From positions 62,001 through 126,000 of the forward strand of contig NZ_FTOC01000006.1 in assembly GCF_900156645.1 (NCBI RefSeq): a DNA stretch of 64,000 bases, in the 5' to 3' direction. Each line of letters begins with the position of its first letter. Position 1 is the first letter of the stretch. The notes below the pieces were generated by a model. That model made no database searches. It worked only from the letters and a program-made list of their open reading frames with translations, and was not told where the DNA came from. This DNA is from Salimicrobium flavidum (lineage in GTDB: Bacteria > Bacillota > Bacilli > Bacillales > Halobacillaceae). The translations under genes and the position numbers were made by a program. Shown here piece after piece: positions 40,498 to 49,703 of the stretch.

Positions 40498-41327
40498 ATT
40501 ACTTGAATTTCCCGTTAGAACAATGGACAAATCTATTCGTTGATGGTTGGTTGCTACCTACACTCGGCAGCACCTTCGATTCTTTCAGCAATCTTATGCA
40601 GGGAGTAGTAGACGGGGTTACAGGAATACTTCTGTTCATACCCCCTGAATTATTCGCCATTCTGATAGCCATAGTCGCCTGGAAAGTTGCAGGACGAGGG
40701 CTTGCCCTTTTCGCTCTGCTCGGGTTCTTTTATATAGGAGCAGTCAACATATGGCCGGAAGCGATGCAGACTCTCTCCGTCGTTATCGTTTCCACCCTGT
40801 TCTCGCTGATTATAGGTGTTCCGGTCGGCATACTCGGAGCTCTCAATTCTAAAGCCGAAGCTGTCATTAAACCGATTCTCGACTTTATGCAGACCCTTCC
40901 GAGTTTCGTTTATCTTATTCCGGCAGTCCTTCTTTTTGGTCTTGGAGGAGTTCCGGCGGTCATCGCCACATTCATTTTTGCTGCACCACCGGCCGTACGT
41001 ATGACAATCCTCGGTATCCACCAGGTGCCTAAAGACGTCATGGAAGCATCCAGAGCTTTCGGTTCTACCGCCAAGCAACTGTTATTCAAAGTTCAGCTCC
41101 CTATGGCAGTGCCGACTATCATGGCCGGTATCAACCAGACGATTATGCTCGCCCTGTCGATGGCTGTCATCGCATCCATGATCGGTGCACCCGGTCTTGG
41201 AGCTACAGTCCTCTCAGCAATTTCCCGAGTCAACGTAGGTCTCGGTCTCGTCGGAGGTCTTGGGATCGTCGTTTTGGCAATTGTTCTGGACCGCCTCACC
41301 CAGGGGCTCGGTCAAGCCAAAGCATAG
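40494..41327 (+). CDS. opuAB: Quaternary-amine ABC permease (OpuAB/ProW-like)
   Basis: A 277-residue inner-membrane permease with about seven helices. The EAA loop for contact with the ATPase reads KDVMEASRAFGSTAKQLLFKVQLPMAVPTIMAGINQ (about residues 180-215). The sequence matches ProW/OpuAB permeases of glycine betaine, carnitine or proline betaine transporters. It overlaps the ATPase gene by four bases. The substrate-binding protein gene follows only after 242 bases that contain a family B repeat. Confidence 0.92.
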   Translation: MNYLNFPLEQWTNLFVDGWLLPTLGSTFDSFSNLMQGVVDGVTGILLFIPPELFAILIAIVAWKVAGRGLALFALLGFFYIGAVNIWPEAMQTLSVVIVSTLFSLIIGVPVGILGALNSKAEAVIKPILDFMQTLPSFVYLIPAVLLFGLGGVPAVIATFIFAAPPAVRMTILGIHQVPKDVMEASRAFGSTAKQLLFKVQLPMAVPTIMAGINQTIMLALSMAVIASMIGAPGLGATVLSAISRVNVGLGLVGGLGIVVLAIVLDRLTQGLGQAKA

Positions 41328-41364
41328 TCGTCCGTATTACAACATAGCTTTGCTTAATAAATGA

Positions 41365-41533
41365 CTCTGTTAAAGCCTGTTGTTGATTTTAGGAACAAAG
41401 GGTGGGACGCCTGCCTAGAATGGCATGAACGGAAAATCACCGGAATCGAAAGTAGAAAGCTTCTGGAAGTTTACGTCATGCCAGCGGCAAGACTCCACCC
41501 GTAGAACGAAAATCAACTAGGAACGATAACAGA
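41365..41533 (+). repeat. Intergenic repeat family B, full copy inside the transporter operon
   Basis: CTCTGTTAAAGCCTGTTGTT, GATTTTAGGAACAAAGGGTG, GGCATGAACGGAAAATCACC, GAAGTTTACGTCATGCCAGC, GGCAAGACTCCACCCGTAG, AAAATCAACTAGGAACGATA, ACAGAGCC. The two ends are complementary (GTTGATTTT with AAAATCAAC, CTCTGTTA with TAACAGAG). It separates permease and binding-protein genes. Confidence 0.75.
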
Positions 41534-41569
41534 GCCTAATAAATACTTTCTAAAAGGAGAACGAACATA

Positions 41570-42439
41570 ATGAAAAAACTTTTTATCACTCTCATGACAA
41601 TTACTATGGTCAGTATACTCGCTGCATGCGGGTCTACTGAAGAAGGAAGCGCCGAAAATGAAGCTTCCGGAGAAAAAGAAACGATCACACTCGGTGTCAC
41701 CCCTTGGACAAGTACCGTACCTCCGACAGAAGTTGCGCAACTCGTAATCGAAGACATGGGGTACAATGTGGAACAAACGCAGGCAGACGTAGCCAGCACG
41801 TTCATGGGACTTTCCGGAGGGGACATCGATGCATACATGGACTCCTGGATGCCGGTACATGAGGTTTATTTCGAAAAATACAGTGATTCCATAGAAGATA
41901 CGGCTACCAGTTATGATGATGCTGCAAGTGGGCTAGTCATACCGGAATATGTGGAAGGAGTCAATACCATTTCCGACCTGAAAGGAAATGAAGATAAGTT
42001 CGGCAACACAATCTACGGTATTGAAGAAGGCGCCAGTGCTACAGAGGAACTCAGAGATCTTATCGAAGAATATGACCTTGATATGGAACTCGTTCCTTCT
42101 TCAGAAGGCGGGATGATGGCACAGGCACAAAAAGACATGAGTAAAGAGAAGCCGGTCGTCTTTTACGGGTGGAGACCACACACGATGTTCAACAAATTCG
42201 ACATCAAGCTCCTCGAAGATGAAGACGGGTTCTTCGAATCAGCCTCTGTCCATGTCGTGACGAACAAAAACCTTGAAGAGAAAGCACCGGATGTATATAA
42301 CTTCCTCTCCAACTGGAGCATTTCCATCGATGACGTCGAAGAGATGATTCTGAAAATCGAGGAAGGTGCTGACAAAAAGGATGTCGCCAAAGAATGGATT
42401 GAAAACAATAAGGACAAAATCGATAATATGAGACAGTAG
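41570..42439 (+). CDS. opuAC: Quaternary-amine substrate-binding lipoprotein (OpuAC-like)
   Basis: A 289-residue lipoprotein; the lipobox LAAC places the lipidated cysteine at residue 20. The mature protein is an OpuAC/ProX-type binding protein with tryptophans in the places expected for a cation-pi box: W46 (VTPWTS), W93 (MDSWMP) and W201 (YGWRPH). The ligand is therefore a trimethylammonium compound, most likely carnitine and/or glycine betaine in this operon. AAAAGGAGAA precedes the ATG. The family B repeat upstream may allow separate or higher expression of this subunit. Confidence 0.92.
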   Translation: MKKLFITLMTITMVSILAACGSTEEGSAENEASGEKETITLGVTPWTSTVPPTEVAQLVIEDMGYNVEQTQADVASTFMGLSGGDIDAYMDSWMPVHEVYFEKYSDSIEDTATSYDDAASGLVIPEYVEGVNTISDLKGNEDKFGNTIYGIEEGASATEELRDLIEEYDLDMELVPSSEGGMMAQAQKDMSKEKPVVFYGWRPHTMFNKFDIKLLEDEDGFFESASVHVVTNKNLEEKAPDVYNFLSNWSISIDDVEEMILKIEEGADKKDVAKEWIENNKDKIDNMRQ

Positions 42440-42444
42440 CCTTA

Positions 42445-42482
42445 TCATCTTGCACGTATCCTATACGTGCAAGATGATTTTA
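42445..42482 (+). terminator. Hairpin after the binding-protein gene
   Basis: A perfect 15-base stem, TCATCTTGCACGTAT (42445-42459) and ATACGTGCAAGATGA (42463-42477), with a three-base loop, followed by TTTT. It ends only a few bases before the ribosome site of the hydrolase gene, so some readthrough is likely. Confidence 0.75.
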
Positions 42483-42498
42483 AAAGGAGGAAGAAACA

Positions 42499-44136
42499 AT
42501 GACGGAAACAATTATCACGGAACGGGGTCTCCCCTGCACCTTACGGGATGGTACGATTCTCTACGCAAACGTCTATCGTCCAAAAGAGTCCGGAAGATTC
42601 CCTGTTCTGTTGACCAGACTCCCTTATAATAAAGATTTGACGAATTATTCCCACCGCTACACGGATCCGATCCAAATGGCGGAAAACGGCTATGTCGTCA
42701 TCATCCAGGATGTCCGGGGAAGATTTGCTTCAGAAGGTGTATTCAAACCATTCATCCATGAAGCGGAAGATGGTTACGATTCAGTGGAATGGGCAGCTGA
42801 CCTCCCCTACAGTAACGGAAAAGTCGGGATGTTCGGCCTCTCTTATTATGGATTTACTCAAGTTTATGCAGCTAAGGAGCAGCCTCCTTCTTTGAAGGCG
42901 ACTTTTCCTGCCTTTACGGGCAACGACGTATCAAGAGGTATGTCGTCCAAACCCGGGAAGCTGGACCTTGGAAAAGCACAAACGTGGTTTCTTGATTCTG
43001 TTGCCCCCGATTTTTTATATCGTATCGGTTATAAAGATGCCTGGAAATCATTAAAACAGGATTTGGAACGAATTTTCGAATGGCATACCTATGCCCCTGT
43101 GCAGGAATGGCCTCCGACTGCAAAATATCCGGAGTTACATGAAGTATTCAAATCCTACATAACGGGGTCTCTGACCGAATTCATGCCGAATCCGCTTCCC
43201 TTCATAAAGGTACCGGGGTTTCACATGGCGGGTTGGTTCGACTGCTTCCTCGATGAAACGATTACCAACTATACAGAGCTTTCCAACTCGAATTACACTC
43301 AAAAGCTCATTATCGGCCCATGGGGACATGGGACTTTTTCCAGCTATTTCGGTGATCGTTTTTTCGGTCTTGATGCTTCTATGACGAGTAAAGATATTAC
43401 CGATCTTCATTTGGAGTGGTTCGATCACTGGTTGAAAGAAAAAGAGTCTGATATGCCAGAAGTCACTTATTTCACTATGGGAACGAATGAATGGAAAAAG
43501 ACTTCCCGGTGGCCGCTTCCGGAAACGGAGTATACCCCTCTTTATCTGGACAAAAATAGCAGTCTCTCATGGTCGAAACCTTCAGAGAGAATAAAAGACT
43601 CTTTCAAGTATGACCCGGCGCATCCCATGCCTACGATGGGAGGACGCACCCTATTTTTTGAAGGGGTGAACACAGGTCCACTTGCTCAGAACAAGGTAGA
43701 GAAAAGAGAGGATCATTTATTATATACCTCTGCTCCACTTAGGGAAGATGTAGAAGTGACGGGCCCGGTCAATTTGAAGCTCACCGCAATCTCTGAAGCG
43801 AAAGATACCGACTTCACCGCTGTCCTCACAGAAGTTCTTCCGGATGGCACTTCTATCTATATTACAGATGGGATAACCAGAACAAGCACTAAGACCGGGG
43901 ACGCCTCTGAACGTTTCAAAACGTATACGATTTCTCTTTCATCAACGAGTATCTATATCAAAGAAGGCAGTAGCTTAAGAATACGTATTTCTTCAAGCAG
44001 CTTCCCTCAATATGATGTAAACCTGAATACTGAAGAAACGATGATCACCTCAGATGCCTCCGTAAAAACGACGCAGACCGTGCATCTAGCTGAGTCAAAA
44101 CTGATTCTACCGCTTGTCCCCACCTCCCGGTTATAA
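42499..44136 (+). CDS. CocE/NonD-family acyl hydrolase
   Basis: A 545-residue hydrolase of the CocE/NonD, X-Pro dipeptidyl-peptidase S15 family. The alpha/beta domain holds the nucleophile S115 in GLSYYG, an acid in GWFDCFLDE and the histidine in GPWGHGTF. A C-terminal jelly-roll domain (about 330-540) follows. Family members cleave esters and amides; CocE cleaves cocaine, an ester of a tropane amine. Placed after the carnitine operon, it could release carnitine from acylcarnitines or act on choline esters, but this is inference. AAAAGGAGG precedes the ATG. Confidence 0.83.
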   Translation: MTETIITERGLPCTLRDGTILYANVYRPKESGRFPVLLTRLPYNKDLTNYSHRYTDPIQMAENGYVVIIQDVRGRFASEGVFKPFIHEAEDGYDSVEWAADLPYSNGKVGMFGLSYYGFTQVYAAKEQPPSLKATFPAFTGNDVSRGMSSKPGKLDLGKAQTWFLDSVAPDFLYRIGYKDAWKSLKQDLERIFEWHTYAPVQEWPPTAKYPELHEVFKSYITGSLTEFMPNPLPFIKVPGFHMAGWFDCFLDETITNYTELSNSNYTQKLIIGPWGHGTFSSYFGDRFFGLDASMTSKDITDLHLEWFDHWLKEKESDMPEVTYFTMGTNEWKKTSRWPLPETEYTPLYLDKNSSLSWSKPSERIKDSFKYDPAHPMPTMGGRTLFFEGVNTGPLAQNKVEKREDHLLYTSAPLREDVEVTGPVNLKLTAISEAKDTDFTAVLTEVLPDGTSIYITDGITRTSTKTGDASERFKTYTISLSSTSIYIKEGSSLRIRISSSSFPQYDVNLNTEETMITSDASVKTTQTVHLAESKLILPLVPTSRL

Positions 44137-44153
44137 CTCCGGGAGGTTTTTTC
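44122..44153 (+). terminator. Terminator of the CocE/NonD gene
   Basis: ACCTCCCGG (44122-44130) pairs with CCGGGAGGT (44139-44147) and is followed by TTTTTC. The stem includes the stop codon in its loop. Confidence 0.88.
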
Positions 44154-44223
44154 TTTACTGAATCTTTAGACAAGAAAGACCCGCTCCGTGATATACTGTA
44201 GTTAAAAAGGAGTAGGTGTTCCC

Positions 44224-45750
44224 ATGAAACGATACAGCGCCGTCATTGATATCGGTTCCAACACGATGAGACTGGTCATTTATGCGCACGAGAACGAGTC
44301 ACGAATCCAGGAAGTGGAAAACGTTAAAATCGTCGCACGTCTCCGCAAGTATCTGGACGAAGATTTGAACCTTACCGGAGAAGGTCAATTCATCCTTATC
44401 GACACTCTCAACAGCTTCCGGAAGGTCATCGATACATATGATGTCGACCATTCCTTCTGTGCCGCCACAGCCGCAATCCGTCAGGCCGAAAACCGGGAAG
44501 ACATCAAAGAAAAAGTGAAAGCGGAGACAGGTCTTGAAATGATCATCCTATCCGAAGAACAGGAAGCATACTACGGATATCTCGCAGTGGCGAATTCCAC
44601 CGCTGTCGAAAAAGGCTTCACCGTTGATATCGGCGGCGGAAGTACAGAAATCACTTACTTCGAAGACCGGAGACTCATCCACTCCCACAGTTTCCCGTTC
44701 GGTTCTCTCACGTTGATGGAATTCTTCGATGAAGATAAACCTTCAAAGAAACAGGTGAAAAAGGTAAGAGAATTCATCGAAGAACATTTCAGTCAGCTCG
44801 ACTGGATCAAAGAAAAAAATGCTCCTATCGTAGGGATCGGCGGGAGTGCGAGGAATATGGCGGAGATCGACCAGACCTTCAAAGATTACCCACTGGCCGG
44901 ACTTCACCAGTATGAAATGTTCGATACGGATATTGCGCATATCTCCGAACACCTGACGACCCTGGATAAAAAAGAACGGGAGAAGATCGAAGGATTATCC
45001 AAAGACCGGGCTGATTCCATTCTTCCTGCCATGCAGGTGTTTCACTGCCTGTATAGTCTCACAGATGCCTCCTCTTTCATCCTTAGTAGAAAAGGACTCA
45101 GAGACGGCCTCCTATACGAACAGCTTGCCGGTCCGAAAGAAAACCATTTGTATGAAAACGTATTGGAAAACAGCATTGCAGATCTTGTGAACGAATACGA
45201 GCTCTCTTCTTCCCAGACGACCTATGCGAGAGAACTTACGAAAAAACTGTTCACCCCGCTTGTGGACCAGGGGGCTTCCACTTATTTGACCGGAAAAGAC
45301 TGGGCTATCACCGAGCGCGCTTGCACAGTATATAACCTCGGGAGCTATATCGATTCCGAATCGAGTTCCCAACATACCTTCTATCTGCTGGCGAATCGGA
45401 CCATCGACGGCCTCATGCATATAGATAGGTTAAAACTCGCGCTACTTGCTTCTTTCAAAAGCAAAAGTGTCTACAAACAATTTCTGCGTCCGTATAATAA
45501 TTGGTTCCTGAAATCAGAGAAAAAGAAACTGAAACTTCTCGGCGCCATTATAAAGCTGACGTATTCCATGGATTCAACGAAACGTCGGATCATTTCCGAC
45601 CTGAATGTCACTGTAAAAGAAAAAAGCATTACTATCCGCTGTTACTGCACCGATGATTTCAAGCCGGAAGCCTATCAGACCGAAAAACAGAAAAAACATT
45701 TGGAGAAGGCGTTAAAGGTCCCTATTCATATCTCCTTCCACTACCTTTGA
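44224..45750 (+). CDS. ppx: Exopolyphosphatase (Ppx/GppA)
   Basis: A 508-residue Ppx/GppA phosphatase that removes phosphate from polyphosphate ends and may also hydrolyse pppGpp. The ASKHA fold is shown by IDIGSNTMRLVIY (residues 8-20) and FTVDIGGGSTEI near residue 140, with the catalytic glutamate near 118 in EEQEAYYGYLA. A C-terminal helical domain of about 190 residues follows. AAAAAGGAG precedes the ATG. The ppk gene starts 18 bases after its stop, so synthesis and breakdown of polyphosphate are encoded together. Confidence 0.9.
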   Translation: MKRYSAVIDIGSNTMRLVIYAHENESRIQEVENVKIVARLRKYLDEDLNLTGEGQFILIDTLNSFRKVIDTYDVDHSFCAATAAIRQAENREDIKEKVKAETGLEMIILSEEQEAYYGYLAVANSTAVEKGFTVDIGGGSTEITYFEDRRLIHSHSFPFGSLTLMEFFDEDKPSKKQVKKVREFIEEHFSQLDWIKEKNAPIVGIGGSARNMAEIDQTFKDYPLAGLHQYEMFDTDIAHISEHLTTLDKKEREKIEGLSKDRADSILPAMQVFHCLYSLTDASSFILSRKGLRDGLLYEQLAGPKENHLYENVLENSIADLVNEYELSSSQTTYARELTKKLFTPLVDQGASTYLTGKDWAITERACTVYNLGSYIDSESSSQHTFYLLANRTIDGLMHIDRLKLALLASFKSKSVYKQFLRPYNNWFLKSEKKKLKLLGAIIKLTYSMDSTKRRIISDLNVTVKEKSITIRCYCTDDFKPEAYQTEKQKKHLEKALKVPIHISFHYL

Positions 45751-45768
45751 TAATGCAGGTGATGCGAA

Positions 45769-47826
45769 ATGAAAAATGACAGTACAATTAATCTGGACCA
45801 CCCATCCCTTTATAACAACCGTGAACTCAGCCTGATATCCTTCAACGAGAGAGTGCTGATGGAAGCGGCTGAACCATTGAACCCGTTATTGGAACAATTG
45901 AAGTTCACGGCTATCTTCGCCTCTAATACGGATGAATTCTTCATGGTGCGTGTAGCCGGACTTCTCGATCAGATCAAGGCGAATCACACAAAACCCGACA
46001 ATAAAGCGGGACTTACTCCCACAGAACAGGTGGAACTCATATCCAAAGAGATGACCGTGCTGTTCCAGGAGCAGTACCGTTTGTACCATCAGCTGATCGA
46101 CAACCTCGGAGAGAATGGATGGGCTATCATCGAGAACCCTGATTCGTTCTATGAATTCGAGACCTATTTCAATGATTTCATTTTCCCGATCCTGACACCT
46201 ATGGTTATAGATGCGCACCGTCCATTTCCCATGCTTACCAACAAATCGATTCACATCGGTATCGAATTAGCGAATGACGAAGGCGAGACGAAGACAGCTT
46301 TTCTGAAAGTACCTGACCTCCTTCCCCGGCTTATTTTTTCGACCGTTCAGCGAGCTTATGTTTTCATCGAGGATATCATCTCACACTTCGCCCATAAGCT
46401 GTTCGAGGGGGTGAGCATTCAATCAATGAGTGTGTTTCGAATCACGAGGAATGCGGACCTGACTATTCACGAAGAAGGCGCCAGAGATCTTCTGGAAGAA
46501 ATCGAAAAAGAACTGAAAAACCGGGAAAATGGGGCTGCGGTACGTCTGGAAACAGAAAAGCACCCCTCCCCTTCCCTTCTGTCGCTATTGAAAAGAGAGT
46601 TGTCCATCCAGGAACAGGACGTATATTATCATGAAGGACCGCTGGACCTCTCATTTCTTTTCGCATTCGCAAGAGAGAAGGCCAGTGAAAAACCGGAATT
46701 GGCCTATCCCCCGTTCCAACCGCAGCAAACAGCTTACCTGGGCGCAGGCGAGAATATTTTTGAAGCACTCAGGAAAAGGGACTTGTTCTTTCACCATCCT
46801 TTCGATTCTTTCGACCCTATCGTGTCTTTCATAACGGAAGCGGCGGAAGATGAGGAAGTACTGGCCATCAAACAGACCTTGTACCGGGTCAGTGGTAACT
46901 CCCCTATCATCCGGGCACTGAAACAGGCGGCGGAGAACGGGAAACAGGTCACGGTTCTTGTCGAGTTGAAAGCACGCTTCGATGAAGAGAATAACGTGCA
47001 ATGGGCACGTGTCCTTGAAGAAGCAGGATGTCATGTCATTTACGGCATCCCTTCGTTGAAAACCCATAGTAAAATCACGCTTGTCGTACGCAAACAGGAG
47101 AACTCCATCGAAAGATTCGTCCATCTCGGAACCGGTAATTACAACGATCAGACTGCGAAACTTTATACGGATATGGGGATTATTACGAACGACTCCACCT
47201 TCGGGGAAGATGCGACCAATTTCTTCAATTATTTAAGCGGAGCGACCACGCATCCCCAATTCCATCATTTATCCATCGCCCCGGAGCATCTGAAGGAAGA
47301 CCTTATCAGGCATATCCAGGAAGAAACCGAGGCTCATCAAAAGCATGGTCAGGGAAGGATCATCGCCAAGATGAACTCTCTGACGGAAAAGAATATCATC
47401 AAAGAGTTCTACAAAGCTTCTCAGGCAGGAGTGCAGATAGATCTGATCGTTCGCGGCATCTGCTGCCTCAGGCCCGGGATCCCAGAAGTGAGTGAAAACA
47501 TCCGTGTCCGCAGCATCATCGGAAGATTCCTGGAACATAGCCGGATCTATTACTTTTTCAATAATGGAAACGAAAAATACTTTCTCTCTTCGGCCGATCT
47601 GATGACGAGAAACATGGATCGAAGAATCGAGCTGATGTTCCCTGTTTACAGTGCAGCAATCCAACAGTCTATACGAGAAGTTCTCGATCTGCAGCTTGAG
47701 GATGATATGAAAGCCAGAATCCAGGACAGGTTCGGTAATTACTCTGCGTTGACCGGACGAACCGTGAACAGCCAACAGGAATTATTGAAGAAATCCTATA
47801 ACAGAAACGGAAAATCACTTTCGTAA
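45769..47826 (+). CDS. ppk: Polyphosphate kinase 1
   Basis: A 685-residue Ppk1, a membrane-associated enzyme that builds polyphosphate from ATP. The N-domain (NRELSLISFNERVL), the CHAD-like head, and the two phospholipase-D-like domains are present: IKQTLYRVSGNSPI, VLVELKARFDEENN, YGIPSLKTHSKI with the autophosphorylated histidine near residue 435, FVHLGTGNYN, and the second histidine in FLEHSRIYYF. The length is standard. GGTGATG precedes the start. Polyphosphate supports stress survival and phosphate storage. Confidence 0.95.
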   Translation: MKNDSTINLDHPSLYNNRELSLISFNERVLMEAAEPLNPLLEQLKFTAIFASNTDEFFMVRVAGLLDQIKANHTKPDNKAGLTPTEQVELISKEMTVLFQEQYRLYHQLIDNLGENGWAIIENPDSFYEFETYFNDFIFPILTPMVIDAHRPFPMLTNKSIHIGIELANDEGETKTAFLKVPDLLPRLIFSTVQRAYVFIEDIISHFAHKLFEGVSIQSMSVFRITRNADLTIHEEGARDLLEEIEKELKNRENGAAVRLETEKHPSPSLLSLLKRELSIQEQDVYYHEGPLDLSFLFAFAREKASEKPELAYPPFQPQQTAYLGAGENIFEALRKRDLFFHHPFDSFDPIVSFITEAAEDEEVLAIKQTLYRVSGNSPIIRALKQAAENGKQVTVLVELKARFDEENNVQWARVLEEAGCHVIYGIPSLKTHSKITLVVRKQENSIERFVHLGTGNYNDQTAKLYTDMGIITNDSTFGEDATNFFNYLSGATTHPQFHHLSIAPEHLKEDLIRHIQEETEAHQKHGQGRIIAKMNSLTEKNIIKEFYKASQAGVQIDLIVRGICCLRPGIPEVSENIRVRSIIGRFLEHSRIYYFFNNGNEKYFLSSADLMTRNMDRRIELMFPVYSAAIQQSIREVLDLQLEDDMKARIQDRFGNYSALTGRTVNSQQELLKKSYNRNGKSLS

Positions 47827-47849
47827 CGTGACACGCTGAATCTCCAAAG

Positions 47850-48018
47850 CTCTGTTAAAGCCTATTGTTGATCATAGGAACGGAAGGCGGGGACACCTGG
47901 GGGACTGGCATGGAAGGAAAATCCCCTTGAACGACCAGAGGGAGCTTCGGGAAGTTTCCTCCATACCCGCGGCAAGCTTCCACATGAAGAGACGAATATC
48001 AACAACAAACGATAATAT
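47850..48018 (+). repeat. Intergenic repeat family B, full copy
   Basis: CTCTGTTAAAGCCTATTGTT, GATCATAGGAACGGAAGGCG, GGCATGGAAGGAAAATCCCC, GAAGTTTCCTCCATACCCGC, GGCAAGCTTCCACATGAAGA, GAATATCAACAACAAACGAT. It is in the same orientation as the copy at 41365 and lies just after ppk. Confidence 0.72.
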
Positions 48019-48028
48019 AGCAATCTCC

Positions 48029-48069
48029 AAAAAAAGCGTCGACCTTGTGAATAAGGTCGACGCTTTTTT
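48029..48069. terminator. Bidirectional terminator ppk / BCCT
   Basis: AAAAAAAGCGTCGACCTT pairs with AAGGTCGACGCTTTTTT across the loop GTGAAT, between convergent genes. Confidence 0.9.
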
Positions 48070-48072
48070 CTG

Positions 48073-49599
48073 TTATTTATTGATAATCCCCTGTTTTATG
48101 GCCATCTCTTTCGCGACACGCGGTCCCAGCCAAAGGACCGGAAGAAGCAAAATCGAAACCGGTACGGCAGTGACCACAATGAAGTTCTGTAGAGCTCCTA
48201 CTCCTCCGTTACCGATAAGGAGGAGAATGGACGCGACGGTTCCCATAAGGACGGACCAGAATACACGGACCCATGCTTTAGGGTTCCCTTCTCCCGTCAC
48301 TGCCATAGCAATCGTATAAGACATCGAATCGCTTGTAGTGACAACGAATAGAATCGTCAGCACGAGAAACAGCGGAGATATAATGCTTGCCAATGGAAAT
48401 TGTTCCGTAATGGCAAACATTGCAGCCGCGTTTCCTGAATTGTTCAACGGCTCCGAAATCACACCTGGATTCTGCAGTTCAAAGTAAATCCCGGAACCAC
48501 CGAGGACGGTGAACCAGAAAGCAGAAACGACTGGAGCCAGAATCGAAATAGCCAGAATGATCTGGCGGATGGTGCGACCTCTCGAAATACGACTGACCAG
48601 AATCGCCATCATCGGTCCATACCCGATGAACCATCCCCAGAAGAAGACCGTCCACCAGCTAAGCCACTCGGTGTCACCGCGATAAGTCGCCATGGATACG
48701 AACTCCTGCACATAATGACCGAACCCTGCCAGATACTGGTTAATGATGAAGAGTCCCGGTCCGAATATGAGAACAAACACGATCAGTCCCATTGCGAGTC
48801 TAACGTTGAAATTACTCAGTCTTTGAATTCCTTTATACAATCCGGTGACAGCAGAAATCGTAGAAATGAAGATTACTGCTGCAATAACACTAAGCTGAGA
48901 TACATAAGTATCCGGTATACCAAAAATCGTCTGCAGGCCATAGCTTGCCTGAGTACCAAGAAATCCGATTGGACCAATCGTACCAGCTGCAACAGCGATG
49001 ACAGAAAACGCATCAACGATTGTCGCGAACCAGCCTGTACGGATTTTTTCACCGAAGATCGGATATAGAAGGGTTCTCGGTTTGAGCGGCATACCCTTCT
49101 GATAGTGACCATACATCATCACTACCGCACTTACGGTACCGAGAATCGCCCAGGCAAGGAAACCCCAGTGCATATAGCTCTGGGCCAGTGCCGGAGCAAT
49201 CGCTGCTTCTGTCCCAGCTTCGATACCACCCTGAGATGGCGGTACTGTAAGGAAGTGGGTGATCGGTTCAGCCGCTGCCCAGAACACTCCTCCTCCGGCC
49301 AGGAGAGTTGCCATGATGATGGAAAGCCATTTGTACAGACCTAATTCAGGCTTATCCAGATTTCCCATTCTTACGTTTCCATATTTGGAAAAAGCCAAGT
49401 ACAACCCGACTATAAATGTAGCGAGCATCAGGAACTGCCAAAATGCCCCAAAATACTTCGCGGACCATGCAAATCCTGTGTTCACAAATTCCGTGATACT
49501 ACTTATATCAATAATTGCGAATAACACGAATAGAAGAAGCGCGCCTCCACTGATTGCGAATACAGGCCAATCGATGCGACCTTGTTTATCTTTTAACAT
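48073..49599 (-). CDS. BCCT-family betaine/carnitine/choline transporter
   Basis: A 508-residue secondary transporter of the betaine-carnitine-choline family with twelve predicted helices. The family tryptophan-rich segment reads WWTVFFWGWFIGYGPMMAILVSRISRGRTIRQ, and VVTTSDSMSYTIAMAVTGEG lies in helix 10. The ion coupling cannot be told from sequence alone. It probably takes up glycine betaine or a related osmoprotectant and complements the ABC system at 39-42 kb. The ATG at 49599 is preceded by AAAGGGG; longer readings to 49887 have no ribosome site and cross a terminator. Confidence 0.9.
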   Translation of the reverse strand: MLKDKQGRIDWPVFAISGGALLLFVLFAIIDISSITEFVNTGFAWSAKYFGAFWQFLMLATFIVGLYLAFSKYGNVRMGNLDKPELGLYKWLSIIMATLLAGGGVFWAAAEPITHFLTVPPSQGGIEAGTEAAIAPALAQSYMHWGFLAWAILGTVSAVVMMYGHYQKGMPLKPRTLLYPIFGEKIRTGWFATIVDAFSVIAVAAGTIGPIGFLGTQASYGLQTIFGIPDTYVSQLSVIAAVIFISTISAVTGLYKGIQRLSNFNVRLAMGLIVFVLIFGPGLFIINQYLAGFGHYVQEFVSMATYRGDTEWLSWWTVFFWGWFIGYGPMMAILVSRISRGRTIRQIILAISILAPVVSAFWFTVLGGSGIYFELQNPGVISEPLNNSGNAAAMFAITEQFPLASIISPLFLVLTILFVVTTSDSMSYTIAMAVTGEGNPKAWVRVFWSVLMGTVASILLLIGNGGVGALQNFIVVTAVPVSILLLPVLWLGPRVAKEMAIKQGIINK

Positions 49600-49663
49600 A
49601 ATGAACCCCTTTAAGATTTTTTTAACACAATGCAATACGATATCAGTATTATGTATCCGTGTA

Positions 49664-49697
49664 AAGAAAAAAACACAAGGGGAGTTCTCCCCTGTGT
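49664..49697 (-). terminator. Terminator of the BCCT fragment gene
   Basis: ACACAGGGGA and TCCCCTTGTGT on the minus strand form a stem followed by TTTTTTTC. It separates the fragment gene from the full BCCT gene. Confidence 0.85.
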
Positions 49698-49703
49698 CAC
49701 TCT

